64,000 bases of DNA, from NCBI GenBank assembly GCA_023512835.1, contig CM042092.1, positions 49,252,900-49,316,899 on the forward strand. The letters run 5' to 3'. Each line of letters starts with the position of its first letter. Positions within the stretch are counted from its first letter, which is position 1. The DNA is from Taxillus chinensis. Taxonomy: Eukaryota > Streptophyta > Magnoliopsida > Santalales > Loranthaceae. The position numbers were made by a program, and so were the translations under genes. Below are positions 45,223 to 56,408 of the stretch, piece by piece. Below the pieces are notes generated by a model. The model searched no databases and had not been told where the DNA came from. It saw nothing but the letters and a program-made list of their open reading frames with translations.

Positions 45223-46250
45223 ATTTTGTGCGACAGTTGGGTCTGTCCCCAAGAGGAAAAAGGGGCTTCACAGGCCGGTGGACTTGGATAATACTTTGAT
45301 GAGGTATCTAAGGCTGCCTACGATGTAAAGATACTGGAGATTGAAAGCCTACAACAATGACCGGCTTGAACTAAAAAATGGAAAGCCCACAGCAATGATA
45401 GGCTTGAACTGAAAAATGAAAAGCCCACAGCAATGATAGGCTTGAACTGAAAAATGGAAAAGGTCCACAGCAATGATAGGCTTAAACTGAAAATTAAAAG
45501 GCCCACAGCAACGATAGGCTTAAACTGAAAATTAAAAGGCCCACAGCAACGATAGCATTGAATTGAAAATGGAAAGGCCCGCAGCAATGATTGGCTTAAA
45601 CTGAAAATAGAAAGGCCCACAGCAACAATAGGCTTGAATTGAAAATGGAAAGCCCATAGCAACGATAGCCTTAAATTGAAAATTAAAAGGCCCACAGCAA
45701 TGATAGGCTTGAATTGAAAATGGAAAGGCCCACAACAACGATAAGCTTAAACTAAAAATAGAAAGGCCCACAGTAATGGTAGGCTTGAATTGAAAATGGA
45801 AAGCCCATAACAACGATAGGCTTAAACTGAAAATTGAAAGGCCCACAGCAACGGTAGGTGTGAACTACAACAAATTGAAAGGCCCACAAAGAACGATAGG
45901 TGGAATTGAAAAGGGAAAGCCCACAAAGAACGATAGGCTTGAATTGAAAATGGAAAGGCCCACAACAACGATAGGCTTAAACTAAAAATAGAAAGGCCCA
46001 CAGTAACGGTAGGCTTGAATTGAAAATGGAAAGCCCACAACAACGATAGGCTTTAACTGAAAATTGAAAGGCCCACAGCAACGGTAGGTGTGAACTACAA
46101 CAAATTGAAAGGCCCACAGCAACGATAGGCTGGAATTGAAAAGGAAAAGCCCACAGCAACGATAGGCTTGAATTGAAAATTGAGAGGCCCACAACAATGA
46201 TAGGCTTGAATGGAAAATGAAAAGCCCACAACAACGATAGGCTTAAAGCT
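45223..46250 (-). repeat. 38-bp tandem repeat array 1 (Ogre 3' region)
   Basis: From about 45325, units of the form AGGCCCACAGCAACGATAGG CTTGAATTGAAAATGGAA (38 bp, written in two parts) repeat about 24 times. Two alternating variants (TTGAATTGAAAATGG and TTAAACTGAAAATAG) give a 76-bp dimer, with occasional GTGTGAACTACAACAAATTG variants. Tandem arrays before the 3' LTR are typical of Ogre elements. The array is open in all minus-strand frames but shows no protein character. Confidence 0.9.
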
Positions 46251-47384
46251 GGACAAGACTTGTTGGAGACATCAATTGGTATTTGAGGGAAATGCTTTGG
46301 GGAATTGGTGAGTTTGGGAAGTAACCCAATCTGGGCTCCCTCTACGAGTTCACTCAAGAAGATCGCTCTACGAGGTGACCCCAAAAGGGAAAAAGTTTGT
46401 TCACGTGCCAAAAGTATGCGTTTAGAGCTTGGGGAAATTGCAAAGATAGATTTGTACAGTTTAACAAAGAAAGCTAGGATAGCTTGATGAGAAGCTTGCT
46501 GAGATGAGCTCTTAGGATCTTTAGAGGCGATAATATTCTTGAAATTATAGGGTATCTTGAATGTACGCAAATGATGCATGGAATGCAGTGTGCTGTATGC
46601 AGGGATGCATAAACCTCAACCTGTGGAGCAATATGATGCAATGTGATGCGACACGATGTATGCATCAAATGCAATGTGATGTTTTGGCAAGGGCTGGAGA
46701 TTTATCTCAATGTTGTTAGAGATGTTGGCTAACATTCAACTTGTTGGGGAACAATTTTCCCTTTGGCTGTGAGTTCATTCTATCTTTGCAGGGGAACTCC
46801 CTTTTGTGGATGAAGGGTCTATTTAATGTAGCTTTGCCGCATTGAGGAGCTTGACTTGACAACTTCTCTGGGGATAGTGATATTCCATGGAGATATGGGT
46901 ATTCTGAGTTGGGGGACTTAATTTGTTTGGGGATTTTGAGCTTGACCTTGTCCATAAGGCAATGCCAAAGGAGCCTATTGGGATTTAAGACATTCTACTT
47001 AAATGTGAAATGAAGATGATAGAGATGAAAAACGGGATTTTGCTAGTTTGATTCCACAAAACATATTTATATCATAAAAAGTGCCCTATTATTATAATCT
47101 GATAAACAAAACTACAAGTTTTTAAAAAGCATAATATACAAATTTGATTCGAGTGTGCCTTAGGTTTGACCAACTCTTCCACCGTTTACAGCTGTTGTCT
47201 TTAGGTGACGCTGTTTCCATTGTTTGCAAAGGACCCCGTTTTAGGTGGTCCCGATCCTTGGATTCTAACTGCTTTCACCCTTCAGGATTTGTCGTTGGCT
47301 TTGTATTTTACCCATGGTGCCTTTTCAGGTTTTCACCAAGTCCGCTCATCACAGGAATGAGAATCATGTTGAGAGGTATGAGAG
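46251..47384 (-). other. 3' non-coding region of the Ogre interior
   Basis: No gene. Includes a GATGCAATGTGATG short repeat (46573-46685) and a stretch repeated at 60366-60910 (from GACTTGTTGGAGACATCAAT to TTTGCAGGGGAACT). The 46810-47384 part occurs once. Confidence 0.6.
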
Positions 47385-48447
47385 TTAAGCATAGAACTTT
47401 TTCACCGCATCGCTATTCACTGGGTTAGGGAGCTCATCCCCATCCATTCTGGCAAGGATTAAGGCACCTCCTGAGAATGCTTTTTTCACCACATATGGCC
47501 CTTCATAATTGGGAGTCCACTTGCCTCTATGGTCATGTTGAATTGGTAAAATCTTCTTGAGGACAAGGTCACCCGCTTGAAAGCTTCTGGGCTTCACCTT
47601 TTTATTGTAGTTGTTCATCATTCTCTGTTGATATAGTTGTGCTCTGCAGACTGCTGCCAAGCATTTGCCTTCGATTAAGTTCAACTGCTTGTAACGGCTT
47701 TGGGCCCATTCTGCTTCTTCGAGCTGAGTATCCTTGAGTACTCGGAGGGAAGGTATCTCCACTTTGACAGGTAAGACTGCCTCCATACCATAAACCAAAG
47801 AAAACGGAGTTTCCCAGTTGATGTTCGTATTGAGGTGTGGTAAGCATGCAAAGCATATGGTAGTTTCTCATGCCAATCTTTGTATGTCTCAGTCATCTTT
47901 CTGATAATGTTCTTAATGTTCTTATTGGCTGCTTCAACTGCTCCATTCATCTTTGGGCGATAGGGGGTCGAGTTGCGGTGTTGAATTTTGTACGTTTCCA
48001 CAATTTACCCATCGTCCGACTGTTCAAATTGGCAGCATTGTCTGTTATGATCAGCTCAGGAAGTCCATAGCGGCATATGATGTTATTCCGCATAAATCTA
48101 AGTACCACAGCTTGGGTGACGTTGGCATGTGATGCTGCTTCTACCCACTTGGTAAAGTAATCGATGGCCACTAAGATGAAGCGGTGACCATTGGAAGCTT
48201 TTGGCGAGATTGGTCCGATAACGTTGATGCCCCAAAGCGAAAACAGCCACAGGGAAACCATCACATGCAGTCTAGATGGCGGTACTTGGATTTTATCGCC
48301 ATAAATTTGACACTTGAGGCATTTGCGCACATATTCAATATAATCTTTCTCCATGGTTACCCAATAGTAGCCCATTCGCATGATTTGCCTTGTTAATGCA
48401 TGTCCATTTGCGTGTGAACCGCATTCTCCTTCATGCACTTCTTTCAT
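47385..48447 (-). pseudogene. Integrase of the Ogre element
   Basis: Opens with HEGECGSHANGHALTRQIMR and CLKCQIYGDKI (zinc domain). In the catalytic core the first Asp is replaced (WGINVIGPI, about 48235, where GxDxIGPI is usual), the second Asp is present (ITDNAANLNS, about 48045), and the Glu is present after a frame change (GAVEAANKNIKNII, about 47940). The C-terminal part 47798-47385 is open (MVYGMEAVLPVKVEIPSLRV, RGKWTPNYEGPYVVKKAFSGG) and ends at 47385. Frame changes near 47990 and 47810 plus the Asp loss make it inactive. Confidence 0.83.
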
Positions 48448-49301
48448 TATCTGTTTTGACTCTTCTTTTGCGACACACTACAATAACACCATGTCATGGT
48501 TTCTTTTACGACTCGTAATTTTTTGATTCCTTTGTTAATTGCTTCTTGAAGTCCTATCACACAAGCCTCATATTCTGCTACATTATTTGTACAAGGGAAG
48601 GTTAGCTTTGCCGCCATGGGGAAATGTTCGCCTTTTGGGGATATCAGGATGGCCCCAACACCATGACTTAAGAGACTGGAGGCTTCGTCAAACGACATCG
48701 TCCATATGTCTGATACTTCAGCCGTGAGAATGTTGATGTACTCATCTGGAAATCCAACAGTCATAGGCTTGTAATCTTCTAGTGCTCTGTCTGCCAAGTA
48801 ATCAGCTATTGCACTCCCTTTGATGGCTTTTTGAGGCACATAGATGATATCATATTCCGATAGGACCAATTTCCATTTGGAAATTCTTCCAGAGATGGAT
48901 GGCTTTTCCAAGAAATATTTGAGTGGATCATGCCTTGAAATCAGCCAGGTGGTATGATAAAGAGTGTATTGCCTCAATCGTCTTGTTATCCAAACAAGGG
49001 CACAACATGTCTTTTCCAATGGTGTATAATTCGTTTCATTGATGGTGAACTTTTTGCTCAGATAATAAATGGCCTGCTCCTTCTTGCCTATACAATCATG
49101 TTGCCCCAAGACATAACCCATTGAGGACCCTTGGATAGTCAAGTATAAGATCAAAGGCCTGTCTGGTACTGGTGGGACCAAAACAGGTGGATTGGATAGA
49201 TATTGTTTGATCCTGTCAAAAGCTTCTTGACGTTTGTCATTCCAAATTTCTGGATTGTTCTTCCGTAAAGTCTTGAAAATTGGTTCACATGTGGCTATCA
49301 A
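48447..49301 (-). pseudogene. RNase H and archaeal-type RNase H (truncated) of the Ogre element
   Basis: The first RNase H runs through ILYLTIQGSSMGYVLGQHD, FTINETNYTPLEKTCCALVW and the SRHDPLKYFLEKP block. The second, archaeal-type RNase H characteristic of the Tat clade, starts at WTMSFDEASSLLSHGVGAIL and TNNVAEYEACVIGL (about 48685-48570) but is cut after KLRVV. Within 60 bases the sequence is already at the start of integrase, so the rest of this domain and the usual tether before integrase are deleted. Frame changes near 49310 and 48480. Confidence 0.8.
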
Positions 49302-49313
49302 TTGTGAAATGAA

Positions 49314-50410
49314 TCAAGTAATGTAATTCAATCGCCCGAGGAATCCTCTGACCTCCTTGATGGTTCGGGGTGGGGGCATCTCTTGGATAGCTCGAACCTT
49401 GTCTGGATCAATTTCCACTCCTTTTTGGCTCACAATGAAACCTAACAGTTTTCCCGACATGGCTCCAAAAGTGCACTTTTTCGGGTTCGATTTGAGTTGA
49501 TATTTCCGTAGTCTATTAAAAAGCTTACGGAGTACTTCGATGTGATCTTCAATGCTCCGCGATTTAGCTGTCATATCATCCACATAGACCTCGACTTCTT
49601 TATGCATCATGTCGTGGAATAGGGTCACCATGGCTCGCTGATAGGTTGCCCCTGCATTCTTCAGACCAAAAGGCATCACATTATAACAGAATGTGCCCCA
49701 AAGTGTTGTAAACATGGTCCTCTCCTTGTGTTCGGGGGCTATGCGAATCTGATTGTACTCCGAGAAACCATCCATAAATGAGAATAGAGCGTGTTTTGCT
49801 GTATTATCCACCAAGGTATCAATATGAGGAAGCGGGAAGTTATCTTTCGGACTGGCCCAGTTCAGATCTCTATAGTCGACACACATGCGGACTTTGCCTC
49901 CTTTCTTCGGTACTAGTACAACATTGGCCACCCATTCTGCATAGTGGGAGACACTTACGAAACCTGCGTCCCATTGCTTTTGAACTTCTTCTTTAATCTT
50001 CAATAGCATCTCCGGTCTCATTCGTCGCAATTTCTGCTGTACTGGCTTGCACTCTGGCTTCACTAGTATGTGATGCTGCACTATGTCCGTGTCTAATCTT
50101 GGCATGTCTTGATAGGACCATGCAAAATCATCTATGTAGCTCCTTAACAGCTCGATTAATTGTTTCTTGATGTTGGCAGCTATCAAAGACCCTACCCTCA
50201 ATTCTCTTGGTTCGGCTATCGTCCCCAAATTCACCGTTTCAACTGGGTCTTCACTTGGAATGGACAAGCGATCATCTCTTTCCAATAGGCGTATGATCTC
50301 TCTCCGGTAGCTCGGGTGTCTCCTCTGCCTTATCCTCATCAGCTTCAAACACTGGCTGCTCCCAGTTTGGACTTTGGTCAAACCTTAGGCATCTCGTTTC
50401 GCTTTTGCAT
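49314..50410 (-). pseudogene. Reverse transcriptase of the Ogre element
   Basis: Begins after a probable intron acceptor region with RFDQSPNWEQPVFEADED and, after one frame change near 50295, IIRLLERDDRLSIPSEDPVE. RT core: FAWSYQDMPRLDTDIVQHHI, VPKKGGKVRMCVDYRDLNWA, FMDGFSEYNQIRIAPEHKER, GLKNAGATYQRAM, and catalytic YVDDMTAKS at about 49600-49575. It continues through GFIVSQKGVEIDPDKVRAI to RGFLGRLNYIT and a stop at 49314. Long and nearly clean, this is the best-preserved domain of the element. Confidence 0.87.
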
Positions 50411-50841
50411 GCAATGTTTTCATTGACATTGTGATACTTGCTTATAAGAGAATTACAAGTTGGTAACCAAATATGATATGCATATGTTATGAATGTAATG
50501 CACCGTGAAAGATTTGAAGAAAAGTACATTTTATTGAAAAGCTTTTTGATAAAAACAAATGTTCACCGCTTCAAGAGACGTTAAAATAGAATACATTAAA
50601 TCCCAGTGACCCCATGAGCATTACATTATGTGGAGGTGCAGGGTGGTCCAATTGTTCAATGGCTAGGTTAGGATCCTCTCGCACTAATCGAACCAACTCA
50701 CTTGGTGCATGCTCGTTTGTGTCCAATGCAACTACGGTCCCCATCTCGGGTTCAGGTTGGCTCTTATGGATAAACCCTCCAATCCGGAATGTAACATTTA
50801 AGGGGGGGAAAGCTCCTCCTTTCTTCTTGTCTTGGATTTTT
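50411..50841 (-). other. Pro-RT spacer, probable Ogre-type intron region
   Basis: About 430 bp with poor coding potential between the end of the pro/G-patch frame and the RT frame. Ogre elements are known to carry an intron at this place in pol. A short coding-like piece (MGTVVALDTNEHAPSELVRL, near 50740-50680) may still belong to the upstream exon. Splice sites were not assigned with confidence. Confidence 0.4.
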
Positions 50842-51789
50842 CTACAATCTTGCCATTTTGACTTCCCTCTTCTTGATAGCTTCCCTCTGTCTGTCAGCTT
50901 TTGTAGGGACGTAGCCTAGCCCAAACTTCTCAGTATTTTCTCGGATGGTCAATGGTTTCTGGATTCCTTGAGCCTTTGGGCCTAATCCTTGCCCTGGTTT
51001 GTACCCTTGCTTGATCATGGTGGCTGCAACCATTCTTGCAGCCTTCGAGAGATAATGTATTGGGGCAGAAGTGACACTCACCATCTCGAACGCCCGATAA
51101 GAGCATTCTGGTATATCTTCGTTGTTCTCAACATAAGGAACCGATGCTGGATTGGTGACTTGGAAACTTGTTTCCCCAGAGATACAAACAAATTGGTCTC
51201 CCATTGCAAATTTCATCTTTTGGTGGAGGCTTGACAGCACTGCGCCTGCCATGTGGATCCAGGGTCTTCCCATCAAACAGCTGTAATATGGCGTGATGTC
51301 CATCACCTGAAATTCCACCGTAAAAGTCACCGGCCGAATTAGGAGTGGAATGTCTAGAGTTCCCACCACATCACGTTTGCCTCCATCGAATGCTCGTACC
51401 TTTATTGTACAAGGGCGCATATAGGATGTGTCGACTGGCAGTTGTTGCAGGATATGTAAAGGCATAATGTTCAAGGCAGAGCCATTGTCGATAAGTGCTC
51501 GAGCTATAGTGTGCTCCTTACATTTGACTGTGATGTGCAGAGCCTTTATATGCCCCTTTCCTTCCTGGGGCAACTCGTCATCTCCAAAGCTGATGATGTT
51601 GTTCATAATGAGGTTACTAGTGAGTCCATCCACATTTGCCATTGGGATGGTTGGAGGAACATAGGCTTGGCTCAGAACCTTCATTAGTGCTTCCCGGTGA
51701 GGTTGGGAATCCATCATTAATGAGAGCAATGAGATGCGAGCTGGTTGTCGACTCAGCTGGTCCACAATGTTATACTCGCTTTGTTTCAT
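50842..51789 (-). pseudogene. Aspartic protease and G-patch region of the Ogre element
   Basis: Open for 315 codons. The protease has IDNGSALNIMPLHIL (about 51500-51455), the DNGSA form usual in Tat/Ogre, with an HITVKCKEHTIARAL lead-in and MDITPYYSCLMGRPWIH flap/helix region (about 51305-51255). A G-patch-like motif follows (GYKPGQGLGPKAQGI … FGLGYVP, about 51008-50900). It is separated from gag by a frame change near 51795, where the two frames overlap. The interior has no stop, but lack of fusion to gag makes expression uncertain. Confidence 0.8.
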
Positions 51790-51794
51790 GAGTT

Positions 51795-53969
51795 TCAGAA
51801 ATTCTGTGGTTTCCTCTTGATGACTGGTGTTCCTTTATTTGTTACCTCTAGTGTTGGCTCAATGTCTGGTTCTGTAGCTTTTTCTTTCCTTGCTTTGTCA
51901 ACCATATCAGGAGCATAAGCACGACCACTTCGGGCTTTCTTTTCTGCTGTGGTGGCTCCCTGAACTACCTCACAGTTGTAGTTCCATGGGACCGCATTAT
52001 TTGTCTTGTAGGGGAAAGGGGCAGGGACACGTATGGTGAGAGGTGTAATTCTATGAGGCAGTAGTGGGACTTCTGGAGTCTTAACATTCAAGACAAGGGG
52101 GATTGGCACCCACGATGGTTTGTATGACATGTCTCCTTGGATCATGTGGCTTTGACTGTCTGCATCTCCTCTTGAGAATTCGATAATTCTCTGGTCCATG
52201 AGCTTTTGTACCTGTTTAGCGAACTCGCTACATTGTTCGATGTCGTGTCCCCATGACATCTTGTGATAAGGGCATTGTTTCTCCCCATCTGTTCCCTTTC
52301 CCATCTCTGACGCGTCTTTAGTGAGTATATACCCATGTTCCTGCAGCAGGGTAAACAAATATGTTTTCTCCATTTGTACTTGGGAGACCTTCTCTAGTCG
52401 TCCTTCATTCTCGATACTAGCAACATTGTTGGAGTGTTCTAGGAGAGGATTGCTGTTCACATTTGGCGTCCCAGTCAGTGCAGAAAAATCTAGCCACTTC
52501 GCATCCTTCAATGCCTGAACCTTCCTTGTGAATGTTATACAATTTTCGATATCATGTCCAGCTCCGCCTGCATGATATTCACATCTGGCATCTGGCTTGT
52601 ACCAGGCCGGGAGAGGAGTCTTTATTTCTCCCAAGGGTATAGGGGTTACCATCCTTGCCTCTAAGAGCTTGGGGTATAATTCTGCATAAGTCATTGGAAT
52701 TGGGTCAAACTCTTGTCATGGTTGACGAGGAGCCTGATTCGCTCCTACTTGCTGGGTCTGGGCCCTCAGTTGCCCATGTCCTTGGAATGAGGCTCCTGGT
52801 CCTTCCTGAGTTGCTGGCCTTGGTTGCTCTGGGTATGGCGCTCTCGGTTGAAATGAGTTAAGTACCATTGAATATGGAAATGGAACCCCTCCTTGCGGCA
52901 AGTATGGCATGAATTGGGAAGGTGGAGCAGGTGCAGCATAAGCAACTACCGGTGACCCTCTGTAGCACCCTGGTGCTTGGTAGAATGTTGGTTGTATTGA
53001 CTGGTGCGCTTGGTAAACCAGGTTGCTCTCATTTTCCTTCTTCTTTACTGGTAGTTGAAACCGTTTTGATGCCTCAGCCACATCACCCTTTTGCTTTCCT
53101 CCTTTAATTCCACTTTCTACACGTTCACCGGATGCAACCAAGTCTGCAAAGCTGTTGGAGACGTTACCTATCAACTTCTCGTAGTATACACCTTTTAGTG
53201 TGTTGATAAAAAGAGTGGTGAGTTCTCTTTCAGTAAGGGGAGGTTGGACCTCCACAGCAATCTCTCTCCATCTTCGTGCATAATCTTTGAAATTATCCTC
53301 GGATCCCTTTTCCATGGACTACAGGGTTAGTCGATCCAGTGCCAGCTCGGTGACATGTTTGTATTGTGCCAAGAAGGAAGTAGCTAATTCTTTCTATGTC
53401 TTGATGCGGTTTCCATTTAGCTGAAAGTACCAGCGAAGGGATGCCCCAGTTAGGCTTTCCTAGAAACAATGCATGAGGAGCTTGTCTTTCACCAGCATAA
53501 GCAGCCATCTTTTGACAGCACATGGCCAAATGTGTTTTTGGACACCGGGTCCCATTGAACTTCTCAAACTCTAGCATTTTGAACTTTGGTGGCAGCACCA
53601 CTCCAGGGACCAGACATAAGTCTTGTGGGATGGTCATGCCATAGCTATCGATGCCTTCTATGACTTTCAATCTTTCCTCCAGTCGTCTTAGAGCAGGGGA
53701 CTCAATGTCCTCCTTCGGGGCTGGAGAACCCATTACCTCCTTTGCATGTCCCGATGCGGGCATAGTGAAATGAGTTGGATTTGGAGTTGGGGGTTGTGCC
53801 ATAGCAGGATGATAGGTGGGTGCCTGGCTCGGAGCCAGATTGGGTGGTTGAACTGCTTCCTGCCCCTACTCTTGATGGTGATTGATAGTTCCCCTGTTGG
53901 GGTTCCTCTTGTCGGGATTCTTTCTCTTTCTTCAGTCAGCTTGATGAGCATATCCATCATCAAAGCCAT
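51795..53969 (-). pseudogene. gag of the Ogre element (two zinc-binding motifs)
   Basis: Three segments. 53969-53293 holds the N-terminal part (RRLEERLKVIEGIDSYGM, PPKFKMLEFEKFNGTRCPKT, CCQKMAAYAGE). 53315-52716 is the capsid core (DNFKDYARRWREIAVEVQPP, TTLFINTLKGVYYEKLIGNV) and a Pro/Gln-rich tract. After one in-frame TGA (52718-52716) it continues to 51795. Two unusual zinc-type motifs, CEYHAGGAGHDIENC (about 52585-52540) and CPYHKMSWGHDIEQC (about 52280-52235), have the C-H-H-C spacing seen in Ogre gag. Frame breaks near 53440-53300. Confidence 0.8.
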
Positions 53970-54331
53970 TTGCCCCTACAGGGCTTGTTGTGATTGTTCT
54001 AGACCCATGAGTCTGTTCTCTGCTTCGTCTGCCATTGGTTGTGGCTATGATACTTGATTGCGGCGAGATCTGAGATTGTAAGAGTGCGCAATCTTGGAGA
54101 AAGGCTGCTACCCACCTGGGTACAAGGGAATTTTTATTTGATATGCATGTATGCATGGAATTTATATGCGGAGGGTTAGAAAAACAAATAACTTTATTAC
54201 AAACAAAACACACAATACAAACATTCAATGCTGAAATGCCATGTAAAATGAAAGCTATCGCTATATGATCTTAAGGCATTCTTCCAGTCATCTTCTAAGT
54301 AGCACGACGCCTCTTCCTCTGGGGTGATCGT

Positions 54332-55729
54332 TCACCTGCTTCCTCCCTCTGCTTTAGTCTCTACTTGTTTTTCCCTCAGCTGTAACCTCTGAAGAGCTTC
54401 TTCTAACGATGCTTCTAGCCTCTCGATCTGCTGCCTTAGAGTCTGATTCTCCTGGAGGATAGCCTTCATGTCTGAAGTTAGCTGTGGCATGTGTTGTGCC
54501 CTCCAAGATATGTATGCGGGATAAACATCAGGTTTTGGACTGTTGGGTTGGATATTGTGTGGGGTGGACCATGCTTGATACATCTGTTTTCCTTTTTCTG
54601 CGAGCATGGTTCTGCTATAAGTGAAGTCACAATCTTCCATGCCAAATAGCACAGGGATAATCTGATGATGCCCGACTTGTCTTCCACCCTGCAGTGGTAC
54701 ATATGTAGTTCCTCCCCAAGGACCTAAGAGTGGGACCTAATTATAGTCCCCGCAGCTATAAGTCATAGAGACCACCGACATCCAAGGAGCAGTCCAGGTA
54801 ATGTCAGCTTCTGTGAGGTTCACTAACTTCTTTCTCCAGTCTTCAAAGCCTTTAGGTAAGTTCCACTTGCTGAGCAGAATATCCAATAGTGTCGGGGCTG
54901 GTACCTAGTAAACAGCAGGAAAACGATGAACACTACAGGGGAAATGACCTTGCAACCAGGTGCATAGGAGGGGCAGGCACCCCATGAATTGTCCCAAGCC
55001 TGTACTCCTCAGATAAGTAAGAGATCGAATGGTTTTAGCCAATATAGCGGGAGTAGGGTCACATCTTCTGAGCACTTGCTGGACCAAATCTAGAATGGCT
55101 CCATCGATGTGGGCTGGTATCCTTGGAAAAACGACTAGCCCATATATAGCTAATGTAAGTAATTTGTGCGCCCCGGCTTCTATCGCGGTTTGTATCATTT
55201 CTTTGATTGTGTCCCATGAAAGATATTCCCGCTCACCATAGGTTGTGGCCGCCGGTGAGTCCCATACTGGCTTTCCCATTATCTCAGCAAAGGCCCTTCG
55301 ACATGATCTTCTGGGCTCCGATAGATAAATCTTCATTTTGTTTTCCACGGGGATATCCAATAATCTTTTGTATTCTTCTATTGTGGGAACAAGATCTATG
55401 CCGTTGAAGTCAAAGCACCGCCATCGAGGCTCCCAGAAATATATGGCTGCCCCAAGCATATCCTTATTGGCCAGTAGCTCGGTCACATGGAGCAAATCCC
55501 CAAACTGTTGTATATATATGCTTTTCCTTTCGTCTGACCACGGCCTCCATGTTGTTTGTACCTCCTTAGTGTAGTCCAACTGATCTTCTATGATAATATG
55601 TTATGCTTTGTGGGCTTCTTCTGGTGGAAAATCTCCAAGGCGAAGTTGGATGTCCCCAGATGCTTGGGCCACCACTGCAACAACCTCTTTATCCTGAAGG
55701 CTTTTTAGGAGATGACTGAAAGTTGCCAT
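54332..55729 (-). pseudogene. Ogre ORF1 (upstream accessory ORF, plant-mobile-domain-like)
   Basis: Chosen start ATG 55729 (MATFSHLLKSLQDKEVV) is the first in the frame after the leader. An in-frame TAA near 55605 follows and the frame stays open from 55579 to 54905. The core YFWEPRWRCFDFNGIDLVPTIEEYKRLLDIP (in pieces, about 55440-55350) is the conserved segment of the ORF found upstream of gag in Ogre elements. A frame change near 54905-54650 leads to the C-terminal part (CDFTYSRTMLAEKGKQMY; 54652-54332), which ends in a heptad-rich coiled coil (LRQQIERLEASLEEALQRLQ). Its function is unknown. Confidence 0.72.
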
Positions 55730-55739
55730 GCCTATATGA

Positions 55740-56388
55740 ATGTCGTGTTATGCATGATGATAGGTTAGGATGGCAGTTAAAACAAATCAGGGCAAATAGA
55801 CAGGATAAAGAATAGACCAATAGTAATGCAAATAAGATGTGCAGGGGATGACTTATAGACTACCCTACAAAACAAAGGTTAGCATGGCATGGAATGAGCA
55901 AACAACATGTGGGTCAATGCCCCTGATGGGCTTCTATTGCTACACCTATCTTATTCCTTGGTTCTCAAACTTCCTCAATAGAGGGCTCCATACACCATGG
56001 GATTTACCGAAGGGGGGTCTTAAAAGGACGTGCCTTAAAAGAACCTCAAGCTTGAGTGAGGAGTCCGAGGCCTCATTGCGGATAATGATCAATGCACTGG
56101 GGACCGTACTAAACCTCGCTGACCTAGATTGTGATAAACTCGGGTATAGGGTTATGCATGGATGCAACAAGTAGGGAAAGCAGTAAATCACAACTATCAT
56201 GGTAGTTAAAGCGTATAAATAAATAGCAGTTAAAAAATAAATGACAACTATAATGGCAGTTTAAACAAGTAAATCACAATTACATCTAGAAAAAAAACAA
56301 CTTATCATGACAGTTAAATATATACAACAGTACAATTAAAATAACCTCCTAATCCTAGTTCTAGACCTAACTCTCTAAAGTGTGTATT
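55740..56388 (-). other. Leader of the Ogre element
   Basis: About 650 bp between the primer site and ORF1 on the minus strand. AT-rich, with repeated AACTATNATGGCAGTTTAA-like short units (56190-56330). No gene. Confidence 0.5.
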
Positions 56389-56406
56389 TCCCCAGCAGAG
56401 TCGCCA
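56389..56406 (-). promoter_or_regulatory. Primer-binding site of the Ogre element
   Basis: On the minus strand TGGCGACTCTGCTGGGGA lies two bases after the LTR end (…GTGATGACA). It is complementary to a tRNA 3' end reading TCCCCAGCAGAGTCGCCA. Ogre elements are reported to use tRNA-Arg; I believe this fits but cannot confirm the exact isoacceptor. Confidence 0.8.
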
Positions 56407-56408
56407 AC

